NCBI GenBank assembly: GCA_037893245.1
Contig: JBAIAA010000882.1
Location: 1-64,000 of the forward strand
DNA: 64,000 nucleotides
Source of the DNA: Crossaster papposus
Lineage: Eukaryota; Echinodermata; Asteroidea; Velatida; Solasteridae
Direction: 5' to 3'
Shown in pieces: positions 32,001 to 47,000 of the stretch (positions within the stretch are counted from its first letter, which is position 1; each line of letters opens with the position of its first letter). The translations under genes were made by a program, and so were the position numbers. The notes beneath the pieces are model-generated. The model was not told where the DNA came from. It did no database searches and was given only the letters and a program-made list of their open reading frames with translations.

Positions 32001-35000
32001 CAAAGTTTCCTGATACAGGAAGGTCAAGTTCAGTTTGGTCATGAGTTTCACGGTTTGACCAGAGATATACATGTGACACTACAGCTGCATGCTTTTGACC
32101 TGAAATGAGCTGCAGTGCTAACCTGCAGAAGCTGAAGTATATGTAAGATAGTGTGGCAAAAATTAAACATTGTAATACTGGTACACATAGGAGTATGAAA
32201 GTACATGTATGACGCCACTGAAGCAAACAGGAAACCATTAAAAGGACTAATGAGGTAATGATAAATGGACTGTCCAGTGGTTTACATACAAAACTACTCA
32301 AGCCTGGTGTCATTCTTGGAAGGGGGGGGGGGGGGGGGGGGGTTTCAAAACCTTTGCTTATCTTCAAATACTTGAATCTAAGAATTTCCCCAGACAACTG
32401 TATACAAATACCTAAATATTTTGTTCACGCCAGGCCTTTAAAACTAAGTTCATCAAAATCCAATAATATATTTTTTTTTTTTTTTTTTTGGGGGGGGGAT
32501 TTGGGCAGATTAGGAATGGTTAGAGTTAAGGTAAAATATGTGCCTATGTCTTCACATAGAATAGCTAATTATTAATCCTTTCCCCACTAGGTTGTTGAAA
32601 ATCTCCTTTGAGGGGTAGGTATATTTTAGAGGAATTGTACTCGTCGAAGGCGCATGTTTCCAACTTCCCTGAGTTGTTTAATCATTTAAGACAGGGTTTT
32701 GTGTTCCCCTTATGTGATACAAAAAGGTGATACACTGTGGTACAATGTACATGTAGATATCGAGGGAACTGGTACACGCGTACTTTCCCTGCAAAAGTGC
32801 AGGGAATTGTGCAATCTTACATTGCTCATATGAGGACGTGTCCACCACATGACAGTCACCACCAAACTTTATTTATCTCCAATGACTTCCGTTATGGCAT
32901 CCTGTACTTGTGCAATATGGGACTGATTCAAACAACGATCATCCGCTGGCTCTCTTAGACACATGAACACATACGTGTACAGTCACCTTCCCATTGACAA
33001 CAAAATTATTAACCAGTTCGCGCCAAGAATATTTTAACATCACAGAGCCGACGCGCGGGATTATTTTTAACTGAACTCGATCTGAGGCGTGTTCAGGCCG
33101 ATAGTACCGGGAAGCACACCCACGCATTTCCGGCCTTGCTTGCTGCTGACAGACATTTCTGGCCTTGCTCGTTGCGTGTTTATGCGTCATCCGTTTTGAA
33201 TCTAGGGAAAACTTTGCATTTATATACGTCATCCGGCGCGAACTGGTTAAAGAGCAACACAAAAGGTGATTCGTTTTCCCATAATGAGCCTTTTAACAAC
33301 AGCCAATAAAGCTATTTTCTCAATGCAATGTAAAATTACCCCATCTGTTCCATTTGTGTGAAGAAAAAAAATCCCAAACATGGGCCGCCGAGAAACACTT
33401 ATCCGAAACACTTATTATGTATTCATGATATGCGTGTGACCTCTGATACGTCACCGGGAGGAACAAAAGTAAACAGAGACGTGTTTATACACATTTACGT
33501 ACTCTACACATGTACACTTATACATGTACCGTACGTACACTCACATGACCGCGTGCAGCATGCATTTCACGATAATTTGAGAGTAAGTTTTTCTTTTCCT
33601 AAAATTACAATTTCGGGTGGGAGTGGATAGGATACATCTTTATAAGGGATAACAACATGCCCCAAGCTTGTGCTGTAGAAGGCTGCAACCGAAAAAGAAA
33701 AAAAAAATGCCGAGGACACTTATATGAACTATTTACTTGAACCCACTTCTAAGTTTTACAAATTGATGTGTCTAGGCAAACACCCTGAATTAATGTTATT
33801 ATCGACAGCGGGATAAACAAAATTAAACAGAGACGTGTGTATATATACACATTTACAAACTGCTACACATGTACACGTGTACATGATCTGAAATTCGGTA
33901 CCCTCTGGAGACCTGAACACAATGTGTATAATGGAGACAAAAGAACGCCGGAGGGTAAATTTCTATAGATGAATAGGTCGCCACAGGGAATTTCACGAAT
34001 TAGATTTTTGGAGTGTACCTCAAATTACTCAAAAACTAGGTTTAGGATGTGGGTTAGGGTTAGTGTTTGGGTTAGGGTATGATATAGGGTATATTGGGTC
34101 GAAATTTCAACCCAGGAAATTAATTGTGGTTGAAATAGGAGCATTTTGAAAAAGGTGCCCGACTTTTTAAGCAGTTTGTACACGAGAACAAAGAGATGTC
34201 TCCACTAGGATACAAATTTGGGAGCCATTGTTCAAGGTTGCAACCGAAAATGGCCTGTTACCATGGCAACAGGCTATAGAAAAACAGTTCAGTTCTATTT
34301 TGGTTAATTGCTTACCAAGTCCTTTCATATTAAAAAATTAAATGCCAAGGACACTTAGGCCAAGTTAAAAAAAATTGTTGATCGTCCGGACTTTTTAAAA
34401 AGTTGGTGAGGGAGGCCCTTATTATTGGTTATTTTTAATTTTTTTGTTATTTTTTCCAAGATGGCCGCCATGTCTAAGATGGCCGCCATAACATATTTAA
34501 AGATGGTTTTATGGTGCCGTTTAAGTTATTAAGGTGCAATGTAGATCAACAAATTATTTTATATCATACTGTCCACTTGTCAAGTAAGTTGCCAATATCA
34601 CAAACAGTATTTTGCAGCTTGAATGACAAGTGAATGACATGTGAATAAGCGAGTGACGCAAATAGAGCGTGGTCCGTTGTGTGCAAATACACGTACAAAA
34701 GTGATGCGGATGTGTATTTAGTGCATATAATAAAATTAAAAACAGAAGAAAAAAAATAAAAATTGCCAAGGACACTTATATGAACTATTTACGGTACGTG
34801 GACCCACTCTTAAGTTTTATGAATTGATGTGCAGGCATACACCCTGAATTAATGTTATTATCGACAGCGGGATAAACAAAAATAAACAGAGACTAGTCTA
34901 TACATTTACGTACCGGTACATCCACATGTACATCAATGATATCTTTCGAGTTGCTCTTTAAAAGTTATTTTTATTTACATAACATTTATAATTAACATCG

Positions 35001-38000
35001 TTTGGGGATTTTGGTAATTAGGTTCGTCTTTAGTAATGCCCAAGAAATAATATTGATTTTTTTTGTTGAAACGTTTTTATTGTCACAAAGCAGACTGGTT
35101 TAATCAAGACATCTGTTTGTGAGAAAATGCAACCCCATAAAATGTTAATAACATAAATTTAAGGATTTTAAACATCACACCAAGATAAAAGCAAATTTGT
35201 TTAACATTTTACTTTAATTGAAGAAAACTTTATGTGAAGAAAAGAAATCTATTTGCTTTCAAAGTACACCAGTAATAATTATATAGAGATGATACCTGAT
35301 GCTCTTAAAAACAGGTATTTTTTTTCTTATTTGAGTGAATATTCAATTCCAATGTTTTGTGCATTTGCAACGCTCTGAGGGAAAAGGATTTTCATTTTAA
35401 GCGTAAGAGTTATTACCGAGTTATAATTCAATTTGTATTAAGAAAGATTTTAACCAAATTCAATTTTGTAGTTGGTTGCAAGTTGCCAAAAACTGTCACA
35501 ATCAGGTACCGTACATTATGAATGTTTTAGATTACATTTTTGATCAGTTTACAGATGTTAAACTTTTGTGAATAAATACAAAGCGAAATGTGTAAATGTG
35601 TTTTTTTATGCTTAAACATTTTCATGTAACCTTACTCCCTTTTCGTTCTCCACTGTGTTGTCAAAACTCGACTCACACACTTTGTACATTCATTGTACCT
35701 GTACCATGGAGGAATATTCATATTCATCCCTGCTTGTACCAGGAGAAAAGAAATAGGAACTTCAAGACTAAATAATAGGTGGTCTAAGAGTTGCCAAATA
35801 ATAAGTTGTTGCGTGGATTTTATCCTGCTTATATTTATAGTATAATTGCAGGTATGTGTGTAAAATGATAAGTTTATGAATTGTGTTTTGTACACTAGTG
35901 TTAATAGCTAACTCATTAATTTCCCCATGGCGCTATTAAACGGAGGAAGTCTGCATGCATAAAGGCCACATGACCTTAATCTTTTTAATTCCCAGGCCAG
36001 CCCCATATTACAACCACTGTCTTTGTAAACAATAGATCACCATCATTATGTGATACAAATGCACATCTATGACAAAACTGTCATTGATTTAACCCCAACT
36101 CCCTAGTGTAAAAACCATACCCATCCTGGCAAATCCCAACACCATATGGCAAACTGTACACACAAACTGTTCTGAAGGTATGGGTGTGTCTAACCATAGG
36201 CCTAACACAGTGTAAAAGACTAGTAATTAAGATAATTCTGCTACGTATTTTCTCTATGCTTCAAGCTATGATTTTCATTTTTGGTTTTGAATTATTTTAT
36301 GAAATTGGAGCATTGAATTTGTGGTCTGTGGGTAATTATGTAGGGTGTGGGCTCGAATATTATTATTCCAGTACCGTTTCTCAAGTTAACTGTGGAGGTA
36401 TACGCATATATGTAAGCTGTGCCCCTGTCAATTGTACTCTCTTTGTTCGCTTTGAAAAGTTAAATTCCTGATGGTTTGAGCATGGAGGCATTTATTCCTC
36501 CATTGTTTGAGGTGGGCCACAATCTGTATTGTCTTTTTTGCCAGGAGTTACATGTAGATTCCTAGACATGGCTTTGCAAAACTTTTTGTTTGCTTTCTCT
36601 CTTCAAGGCAACAACAAAAAAGGTTTATGACCTCAGGGATGACATGCTTGGCTAATCCCAGGTCAGTACAGGAAAGGGAAAAAAAGAGACTTACATCCGA
36701 GGTGGATAAAGTATACTGTGTGGGTGTGTGACACTTTCAATAGGTTGTGCCTGGTGCAACACTGGAAAATTAGGAATTTGTTGCATTGCATGGGACATTG
36801 TACTTGTACATGTATTGTCTATTCATAGTCAAAACAGCTGTGTTTTGCTGGAGTTTCTGATGTACAGCACACATGTACAGTCATCAAGTACACATACATG
36901 TACAGTCCTGGTTTAGAGGCATTGAAAACTCAACTTTGTAAACTACCACTTGTTCATGTTGTGCACGGATGTAACATACTGTAGTGGCGACTATCCATGG
37001 TGTACATACCGGTACATGTACATGTAGTATCCTAATAATCAGTGCTTCCACAATTGCTGCATTGAATCCGTATAAACAAACATGTTAAAAAGCAAGGAGA
37101 AGGACGAGGATAAAAAGCCACTTGCAAATGAAGATCTTGGTGAGTATTAAAAGCAGTTTACATAAAACGTATTAAGAATTGGATTCCTACCCCTGTAATA
37201 TTTACGTGTGTATGACGTAGCTCCATGGTTCAAATACCCTGAAATTAATAGGAAGTGGAATTGAGTACATGTACTACAATGTTGTTAACGTTTTTCAGTC
37301 AAGGTTGTTAAGGGGGAGTGGCTGTGCACCGCTAGCGCTGAGCATAAAGCATGCATTGCTTTCAGTAAATTTACCTACCGTAGCCCATGTGTGACAAACC
37401 GTGACTTTCTAATAATGGACTTTCTAAAAGCTTGGGGGAGAGGTCACTGAGCATGCTCAGTCGTCACAAACTATGTGACGTCAAAATTAGGACATTGTTT
37501 ACAAACTATTCCGGTATATCTAGGCTGTATCGAATACTTGGATATATTCAAATAGTCTTTGCTGATTTAAATATTCACAAAGAAAAATAATATCCAATGT
37601 TTCGTAAAATTGTTGGTTGTTATTCCTCGATAGAAAGCCTCAATCTCACTGGCCCATTCACCATTGAATGCCAGCCGCTATTTTTGCTGTTTGCCAAGTA
37701 CGGATGCGAGTATAATTTATGCACAGGGTAATATACACATACATAGTAGACTAGCACACATGTTAATACGGTGTGCTTGTCTACTATACATGCGCTTTAC
37801 GATGGAACTAGCACACTGGTGTAGCTACACATAACAAAGATGGCAATAACCTAAATATCAATCCAAGTTTCTGAAAATGTAATGCAACAGAATATATATG
37901 AGGTACTGTATAGTAAAACAAATACAATATTTATTTTGGGTGGTTGGTCGATATTATTAGCTTCCCTCGGTATTGGAAGTTGACCAACTAGTTCCCTCTG

Positions 38001-41000
38001 CTTTTTTTTAAGGTTTTTTAAAATGACGTTTGTTATTCAGTGGCACTGCCCACAAAATGACTGGCACCTGCCCCTAGGGAAAGTCTATAGCCTCTACCGA
38101 TTTGGTTTTAAAATTCATGTTTACTGTACATTATATTTTAATCATCTACATTTTATTCCCTTCCTGTCGCTCTCTCGCTGTTGCAGGACTGGAGGCCTAT
38201 GGCGATGGTCGATCCCCGAAAAATGGAACGGCGCCAGAGAACGTAGAGCTGTCTGAGAGTAATAAAGAGGACGAGCCACTCACAGACGACAGGGTATGCC
38301 ATAATATTACCTATTATCTTGCCCTTTAGATTGTAGAGGTGCCCTAATACTCTTATAAGTAGTGCTCTTTAATTGGCTGTCAATGTGCAAAGAAGGGACT
38401 GAATTGTAATTTGCTTAACCAGTTCGCGCCGGGATTATTTTAACATCGCCGAGCCGACGGGCGGGATTATTTTTAACGAAACTTGATCCGAAGCGTGTTC
38501 AGGCTGATAGTGCCGGGAAGCACACCCACGCATTTCCGGCCTTGCGCGCTGCTGACATACATTTCCGAACTTGAACTTGGCGTGTTTATGCGTCATCCGT
38601 TTTGAATTTGGGGGAATGTTTGCGTTTATATACGTCATCCGGCGCGAACTGGTTAAAAAAATAAAATTGGTTGTCACAATTTTGGTGCGAGTACTGTATG
38701 TTTATAGACTGTATACTTATAAAATTGCTTGTTTTCAATAGTTGAGTGTAGCCTGTAAAGTAACAAAGTACACTTAACCCTTCTAGATGTAAAAGTAACC
38801 AATTGGGTCAGTTGTTCAGCAGCACACAAAAATACACACTGTGTTTTTGTGCATACTGTTTGTACACTGCTGTGTGTAGAATTGTATAAATAGGAACACC
38901 TCCTGCAAAAAGGTGGACATTTTCTGCATATTATTTTGTGATCCAAAAAAGTACTTTACGTGTACAGTGTATACATGTCCATGTAGTTGTAAAAACATGT
39001 TTACAGTTAGTGCCAAAACGTGGCTCTGACTTTTTTCACTTTATCATTTCAGTACTTCAGTACTTCCTTATTTTACACAAAATTTGTTTTTCAAAATCAG
39101 CAGCAAATACAGCAACATATTAAAATGGCTGTAACTTAAAAAAACAAACAAAAAACCCACTGAACTTAATGATTTCTGCCTTCCCCCGATTGTTAACCCC
39201 AAAAGCAACCCAAGGAAACGGAGAAGAAAGATGGCTCGGACCTGTACTTCCACGACGGTAAACGTTGCATCGACTACATCCTAGCCTACAAGAAGGGTGA
39301 CTCGGAGAAAGATGTCCGAAGGGCGGGCAAGCGTCAGGAGTTTGAGGACAACCTCCGGGAGGAGGGTATTGAGACGGAAGCGGAGGAACCTCAGGTAAAA
39401 ATATTCATGGTTACCCAAAATAAAATTGACAAGCGGACAATTTAAAACACAAGTAGGACCGCCTTAGGCATTCTGGCATGTCCTTGACATTTTCCAGACT
39501 GCTCTGCAAATTTGTTTTACTTTTTTAACATTGTTTTAAGTGCTTGTAGAATTGTGAGGCGTTCTAGAAAAATGAAATTTATTGATATGTATTGTTTGTT
39601 GTGTCTACTAACTATAATTGTGTTGCGAAGAAATATTATGAAAGCAGTGGAATAAGAGTTTTTCAGGAAAAACTATTGGCATTTTTCCATATCACATGTA
39701 CAAAACTCGAAACTTCAAAGGCCTCAACATGTTTGCGACATGTTGACAAATGCAAACTACAAACAGCCAAAACTTGTAAACAGCCATAACTTGTTAACTT
39801 GTAAACAGCCATAACTTGTAAACGACATTGAAAGGAGAATTTACAAAACCCTCACTTCAACCTCTGTCTAGTTCCGTCGCATTTAGCCAGAACCCTTCAC
39901 AATCATGTTTTCAACTAACTGCTAATATTTTCTCTGCCATATTGAAAAAAAGATGAAAAAAAAAATAGATTTATAGTTGAAAACACTGAAATTACACGTA
40001 GCATATTGTTTCTAAATATGATTTCAATTACATAGAAGTTTTATTCAATAATTTAGAATAAAAAAAATGGACCAGTAATAGTCGTGGAAGTGACAGTGAC
40101 AGAGATGTTGACTCTAATGAATAATGACCTGCCCATTCTTCTAATTTCATCATTGTTTCCCCATTGTTAGGTACATACAGAATAGCATACTATTGCCATA
40201 CATGATGCATTGCCCATTTCATTGCAGCTTAAACCATTTTATTGCAGCTTAAACCTGACTCTGGCAATTCGAATTAGAGAATTCAATTGCGAATAGTCAT
40301 TTTTATCTGCTAAATATTCTTAGTTTGTTCTTAGAAGGCAGCCACACTTTGAAGCCAGATATTGTCAATGGCTGTTGAACGTGCATGATACGTTTCCATC
40401 AGTCTATTTTGCCAAGTTAATGTGTATGATTAATTTTACACATTTTCTGATTTATTTTTATTTTGTTTCACTGAAAATTGGAAGGGCTAAATTCCAGACA
40501 AGAAAATCATTTTCAGGAAAGCTAAAGTTAACCCGTCGAACCTTTGCATTATCTGCTTGGAATTATATAAAAAAAGTAGAGGAACATAAAGCCCTAGGTG
40601 TTTAAATCATGCTAGTTAAAATCAACCTCCCCCCCCCCCCCCCCCCTCCCTCTCCCTCTCCCTCTGTATGCTCTTGAATTGTGCTGCTGTTTATAACAAA
40701 TAATTTGACTTTTCTTGCTTTTCAATGATTTTATATTCATCATGTTCATATCATCTTCATTCTTTCATGCTGCATGTTTTAATTTTTTTGCTGACGTCTT
40801 TTGCCTGCTATGAACTGACTAATTCTGCCTTCTCCCACCCACTTTCTGCCGCATGCACCCACCAACAGTCCAGTAAAGGCGTAAGTATATACCAGATAGA
40901 TGTAAATGCAGGTCAAGTTTTGAACTGTTAGCAAGGATTTCTTAGACTTAAACGAGCATGGTTTCGGAAGTATGCCTTTTTATACACTACATGATATGTT

Positions 41001-44000
41001 CATGTACATCCAATTTATGGTTCCAATCTAGAATCTAATGGGATCCAACCAGTTTACATTTTTGTTGGGCCTTGTTGGATTTAGCAGGCCAGTCATTTTC
41101 CATATTGCGGAAGGCATTTAGAATCGTATTTCTTTGGGTTACTGGTAAATAATGCCAAGTTGGACTCTGTTAGATCCAACAGCAAACAGAAAAATAAGAC
41201 AGTTGGATACTGTTGGAATTAGCAGGCAGGTAATTTGATAAGTTCAGGTGAGTTGGACTGTGTTGGATTGAGCAGAAAGTCATATGAGTCACAGTTAGAC
41301 TCTGTTGGATTTAGCAGGAAAGTCCAGAAGAACTATTGGGGGTTTATTAGGGTTAATTTTCATGTCGGGTACGTTCGAAGACTTGCAGCAGTTAGGAACT
41401 TGATGGTTTTTTGATGCACGGTACATACAGTAATAATGACGATCACATGTCTATATTCGTGTCATTAATTTTATTTGATGATGATGATGATAATAATAAT
41501 AATAAGTTAAGATTTATATAGCGCCCGTCCATAAAATAAATCGTGCTCCTAGGCACTTTACTTAAAAATTTGGAATATTAACAGTAAAAAGATTAATTAC
41601 ATGTAAATACCAAAAAAAATTAACTTAAAACAAATAATATACCATCATGGAGAAAGAAATGCAAAGAACAGGCCATAGCAAAATTACAGAAATACTATTA
41701 TAATGTCGTGTTTTTGTCACCCAGGCACAGTGAGCTATATACTATTATTTTTTATTTTTTTTAAGCCAAAGGGGAATACTGTATGTGTTAGCCTTGTCCT
41801 TCATTGTATGTATGCACTTTTAATGTCTGTATGCAATGTATAAAGCGCCATAATCATCTATGGAGACCTTGAATTTGCCTTGGTGATTAATCTAAGTGAA
41901 TGTGCTATCAACTGTGTAGCTAGCTGCCCACTCTTTGGAGATTTAAACACATTTTCAGTGGCCTTGCCGTGCTTTGTGATGTTGCAATAATGTCCAGGCA
42001 TTGTGTACGTGCTGTAAATTAACCGGTACCTTATAATGGCACTCCCTATAAACTTTTAGCAGGCAGTGGGTTTTTTGGACAGGAAACTTTGACTCATTCC
42101 CTGATTCAGAATTTCTGACCTTGGCCCGTTGAATTCAATTCCTTTAGCTTGTCATTGGGATTCCAGTGCTGGTGTACATACAGGTACATGTATGTTTAAC
42201 CATCAAATGCAACTGGTCCCCACTTACACCTGTTAATACAATTAAACCAGGCTTTCCTGTTCACTGAGCACCAGGCATTTGTTACTTAAAATTTAGGGCT
42301 TTGTACATGTACATGTACTCTACATTCTAGCTTGCATGAAGGTGCCCCTAATAGCATAGCTCCATGAGCAAACACAAGAAAACAAATATAACAGAAAAGA
42401 CACTTTGCTTTTGCAGTTATTGGAAATTAGAATGAAAATATAAAAATAATTTACAGTTTTGTTTATATCTGGATTCTGCAGAACAAGAGCTTTCTAATGC
42501 AATACAACATTTGATGGTACTGAGTTCAGTTATACAGATCCCCAACTAGATTAAAGTCGTAAAACATAATTTCGAACATTAAAGTGCATTTGAAAAATCC
42601 AGCTACATGTAAATGAACAGTCAATGAAAGAAGATAGAAAAGTTTGATAGAAAAAGAGGAAAAAGGTGGAACGAGACCTATAAATGTTCACTCAAAATAA
42701 AATCGAATCGACCATCCCCTTTAAATTCTTGCCGCTGCAGGTCACATACGCTATTCATGTAATGTGAGACTGCAAATATGTAAAACAAAAATTCAAATCT
42801 TTATAGTACCGGTACATGTAATTTTGTTAGCTGCAGGTATAATTTGCTCAGTAACTGACTACTGAAGCATATTGTAAATTAATTTACTTGAACTTGCAGA
42901 ATTCTTGTCACGGTTTTAAAGCACCGGTAGTTATTTTAGTTTTCATTATATTTTTACAGGATATGTTTTACACATGTAGCTTATCTTTTGTTTCCTGCTT
43001 TCGTACACGTCGCTTGTATAAATAAACTACCTTTTGGCCATAATACATTTGTATTTTGAGAGAACAGGACACTCGTTGTTGCAGTAAGGGTACAATGTTT
43101 GCAATTGCAGTGAATACCATAACTACCGTAATGTTATTGAAATGCCTTACTTGATTGTAACCTACATGTACAAGTAGTGTGCGGCCTTAAAAAAGAACCA
43201 CAAACAAACCAATTGTATTAATTCATAATGATTGGCTAACCATCGTTGTTTTTGTTTTATTTAACCAGGGTGGCCTAGCTTATCATCAGTAAATAAATAA
43301 TTCCAAAAGGGCCCTGCATATTACCTAAATAGTATTTAAAACAGAATTTGGAATAAAACAAGACCAGAAACAAAAAGAAAATCTAAAATTGCAACCATTC
43401 ATTATGCTCAATATACCACACACATTGCTTCTAAATGTCATCGGCACTTTGACTAAACCCATAACATTGATTAAATGAGGATTTTGAACAAATGCAAGAA
43501 ATAATCGATGATTTTTACATACTGGTAATATGAGGATTTTGGAGGATTGAGGATGGTTCCTAGCCAAAAGGGCCTAAGGGGTTATGGTTAATGGGTGCAA
43601 GCCAGCTAGTCTGGTTCCCTGAACTGAACAAGAAACTAGACTACAATAACAGCAAACATGCATGTGGGTGGCAGACATGCACTTTGTATATTACCAACAA
43701 GTTCTAATTAAAATGTCCCCCCCCGTTCTCCAGGCCTCAGCTGATGGAATTACCATCTTTGTCAAGCTACACGCACCTTGGAAGTTACTTTCCCGACAGG
43801 CTGAGGTACTGAAAGTCAAGATGCCCATCAAGGTATGATGTTACTTTAATAACTGTTTATTGGTTTGGTTGTTTAAAACGATACATGAGGTTAATATTAC
43901 GAGTGTGAATAGGACACTAAATAAAGCAGAATGCTGATGATTGGCCTATGGGCGAGGTCGAATTGGGACGCTGTTCACATGGCAACTATTCTTCCCATGG

Positions 44001-47000
44001 GGATATACCGTATGTCACTGGTGTTACGCGCTGCGTTATGTTCAGTAAATATTGTTTACCAGTGGGATTTCTTTGTCTGTTTGCTGACCCGTCACTATCA
44101 TAGCGGGAATTAGACACTTGAATTTAAGTATTGTATTTTTTCCTTTAGGTAAATGACATGGAGGAGCCACTGTCCGTTCTGAACTGCATCAAGAAGATTC
44201 CGACGCCCTTTGACCTTTCGCAAGAGTTCATCAAGCCAGAGCCCAAATACTTCACCACTGCATTTGTGCGTGAACGAGAGGATGAGTAAGTCATGTTCAA
44301 TATTATTATGTTTGTTTATTTTTCTTCAATTCTTTATTTTTATTTGGGTTATTTCTTAACGTATTTACCTGTTAAGTGTTTTAACCAGTTTGCGCCGGGA
44401 TTATTTTAACATCACCTAGCCGAGGCGCGGAATTATTTTTTACGAAACTCAATCCGAGGTGGGTTCAGGCTGATGGTACAGAGAAGCATACCCACGCATT
44501 TCTGGCCTTGCTCGCTGCTGACAGACATTTCTGGCCTTGCTCGTGACGTGCTTATGCGTCATCTGTTTTGAATCTGGGGAAAACTTTGCAGGTATCAACG
44601 TCCTTTGGCATGAACTGTTAAAGATGAAATGTATCCTAAAATGTCTGGTTTTGCGTGTTTATACAGGTTCATTATGGAGGACAGAGATACCTTCTTCAGC
44701 ATGTCACAAAGAAATCGGATGGTAAGCCCAGTATTGATTACCCTAGTAATCAATCGTAGTAATCAATCAGACGTACAATATAACCCACAGTGAGCATGCA
44801 GAAGCATGTATTTGGTTTGATATTTGTTCTCAATCTTTTAGTTAGTTGGGAATGGGGGTAGGTGATGGGGTTCTATTTATCAGCAGTATTTATTAAAGAG
44901 GACATTTTTATGATTTCCTTGAAATGAGAGAAAATAATCTTGAAAAGGTAAATATTTCGGGTTTAGAATTTATACCACGAAATGGTTCAATTAAACCACT
45001 TTAATTCATTGTGATTTTGTTTTGATTTATCTTGCAAAGAATTATTTCAGTTGAAATTGATATTTGTACATTGATTTCTCTCAGGTACATGAAATCCTGG
45101 AAAAATGCCGATATGATCAAGAAGACAAGACAAAGTTTGGTGAGTTAACCCCCCAATTTAATAGCATATTAACAATGGGGGAATGAGATTGGCTGGTTTT
45201 GAACCTAGTTGTTTAATATCTACCAAGCACACATTTATTCCTAGGGTGGTTTTGCACATGATTAACGTTCTTGTGTTTGACGTTTCTCCACAGGCATTGA
45301 TCACATGATTGCCAACGGTTCCTACATCGCTGCGTACCCGCTGCACGAGGGAGATTACAAGAGCAAACATTCCATGCTCACCCATGGCCCCATGAATGAT
45401 CGCCACGTAAGACAATACTATATCCTCGGATTGTTAGACAAATACTCTAAGAGGAACAACATGTTAATGTTAGTTTATTATGTCATGTAATTGTACAAGT
45501 ATTTAATGTCCAAATCAAAGACATGATGTGGTGAAATAGGCAGGCAGTTTGTGGCAGTACAGTGACTAAAAGTGGACTTTTAAGTATTCTTACGTTCCCC
45601 CACACTTTTCCCCCTACCTTTCCCCCTACCTTTCCCCCTACCTTTCCCCCTACCTTTCCCCCTACCTTTCCCCCTACCTTTCCCCCTACCTTTCCCCCTA
45701 CTTTATTCCTCCTACTTTGTTTCCTACTTTTTTTCCCCTACTTTTTTTCCCCTACTTTTTTTCCCCTACTTTTTTTCCCCTACTTTTTTTCCCCTACTTT
45801 TTTTCCCCTACTTTTTTTCCCCTACTTTTTTTCCCCTACTTTATTCCCTACTTTTCCCCTAGATTTTTCTGAATTTATAAATCATTATTGATGGTAACCT
45901 TGATTATTCTTTGTGTAGCTGCTGTATGAGGAGTGGGCCCGCCCAGGCCGTTGGTACAAGAAACAACCCCTCAATCTCATCAGGTATTTACTATTGTGCC
46001 ACGGCCTTTTTTAAAATTTATAATTATTGTTTCTTCAAGATAAGTTCCTGCACCATGTCTGGGCACTGCGGGTTTGAATCTCGGCGATTGTTATTGTGAT
46101 CGGGCATGAGATTTTTCAGATTGAATATCAAAGAAATACAAATCCAATTTGTGTACCTTAACAGTTCACGTCGGATGATGTGTATGCACACAGTTTGTCC
46201 AGAATTCAAAACGGGTGTTGGATAAACATGTTATAAGTAAGGCCGGAAAATATCTGTCATTGACCGGCTTCCAACGAGGGAGGCAGGAAATATCAGGGTG
46301 TGCTTCCCCTAAACCTGTCTCAGATCGAGGTTTGTGAAAAATAGTCCCGCGCCTTGGCCCAGACGATGTCAAAATGATTCCGACGCGAACTGGTTAATTA
46401 AATTGGCAGTCGCCTCTCTAATTGTGGCTTTGTTGTATGTGTGGTTTCAGCGACTACTATGGAGAGAAGATCGGCCTGTATTTCGCCTGGCTGGGTTTCT
46501 ACACTGAGATGTTGACCTATGCAGCCATTGTTGGTCTGATTGTATTCCTGTACGGTTGCATCTCTTTACCCTTTGACATACCGACGTAAGTCTGCACTCA
46601 AATTCCTCCCCGTTTATTGCCTCTTGCCATACAGTCATGTCTGTGTCACTCAACTAACCCACATTCACTATTTAACCTTTGGTCTCTCTCAGAGGCCATT
46701 GGCTCTCCAAGCAAGACACCTACGTATCGACTCTATTTGTAAATGTTGTGTAATCGGCAGCTAAACTACATTACTTTTTGCCTAATAATCTACTAAATTA
46801 TGAAAGAAAATACACATATCTAAAGATTGTATGGACTTTTTGGTTTAACTCTTGATAGGCAAGAACTCTGCGATGCCAATAAATGGGAAAACTACACCAT
46901 GTGTCCTCAGTGTAACAAGCGATGTGGGTACTGGCTCCTGGAAGCTGGGTGTTTCTACTCCAAGCTCACCTATCTCTTCGATAACGCTGGCACCGTCTTC

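Noticed and set aside
32939..33262. Minus-strand ORFs sharing MTYINAK...PEMRGCASR at 33 kb, 38.4 kb and 59.2 kb
   Set aside because: The shared peptide comes from the TTAA-ended MITE copies; ends and interior match at DNA level, and no copy has a full coding frame.
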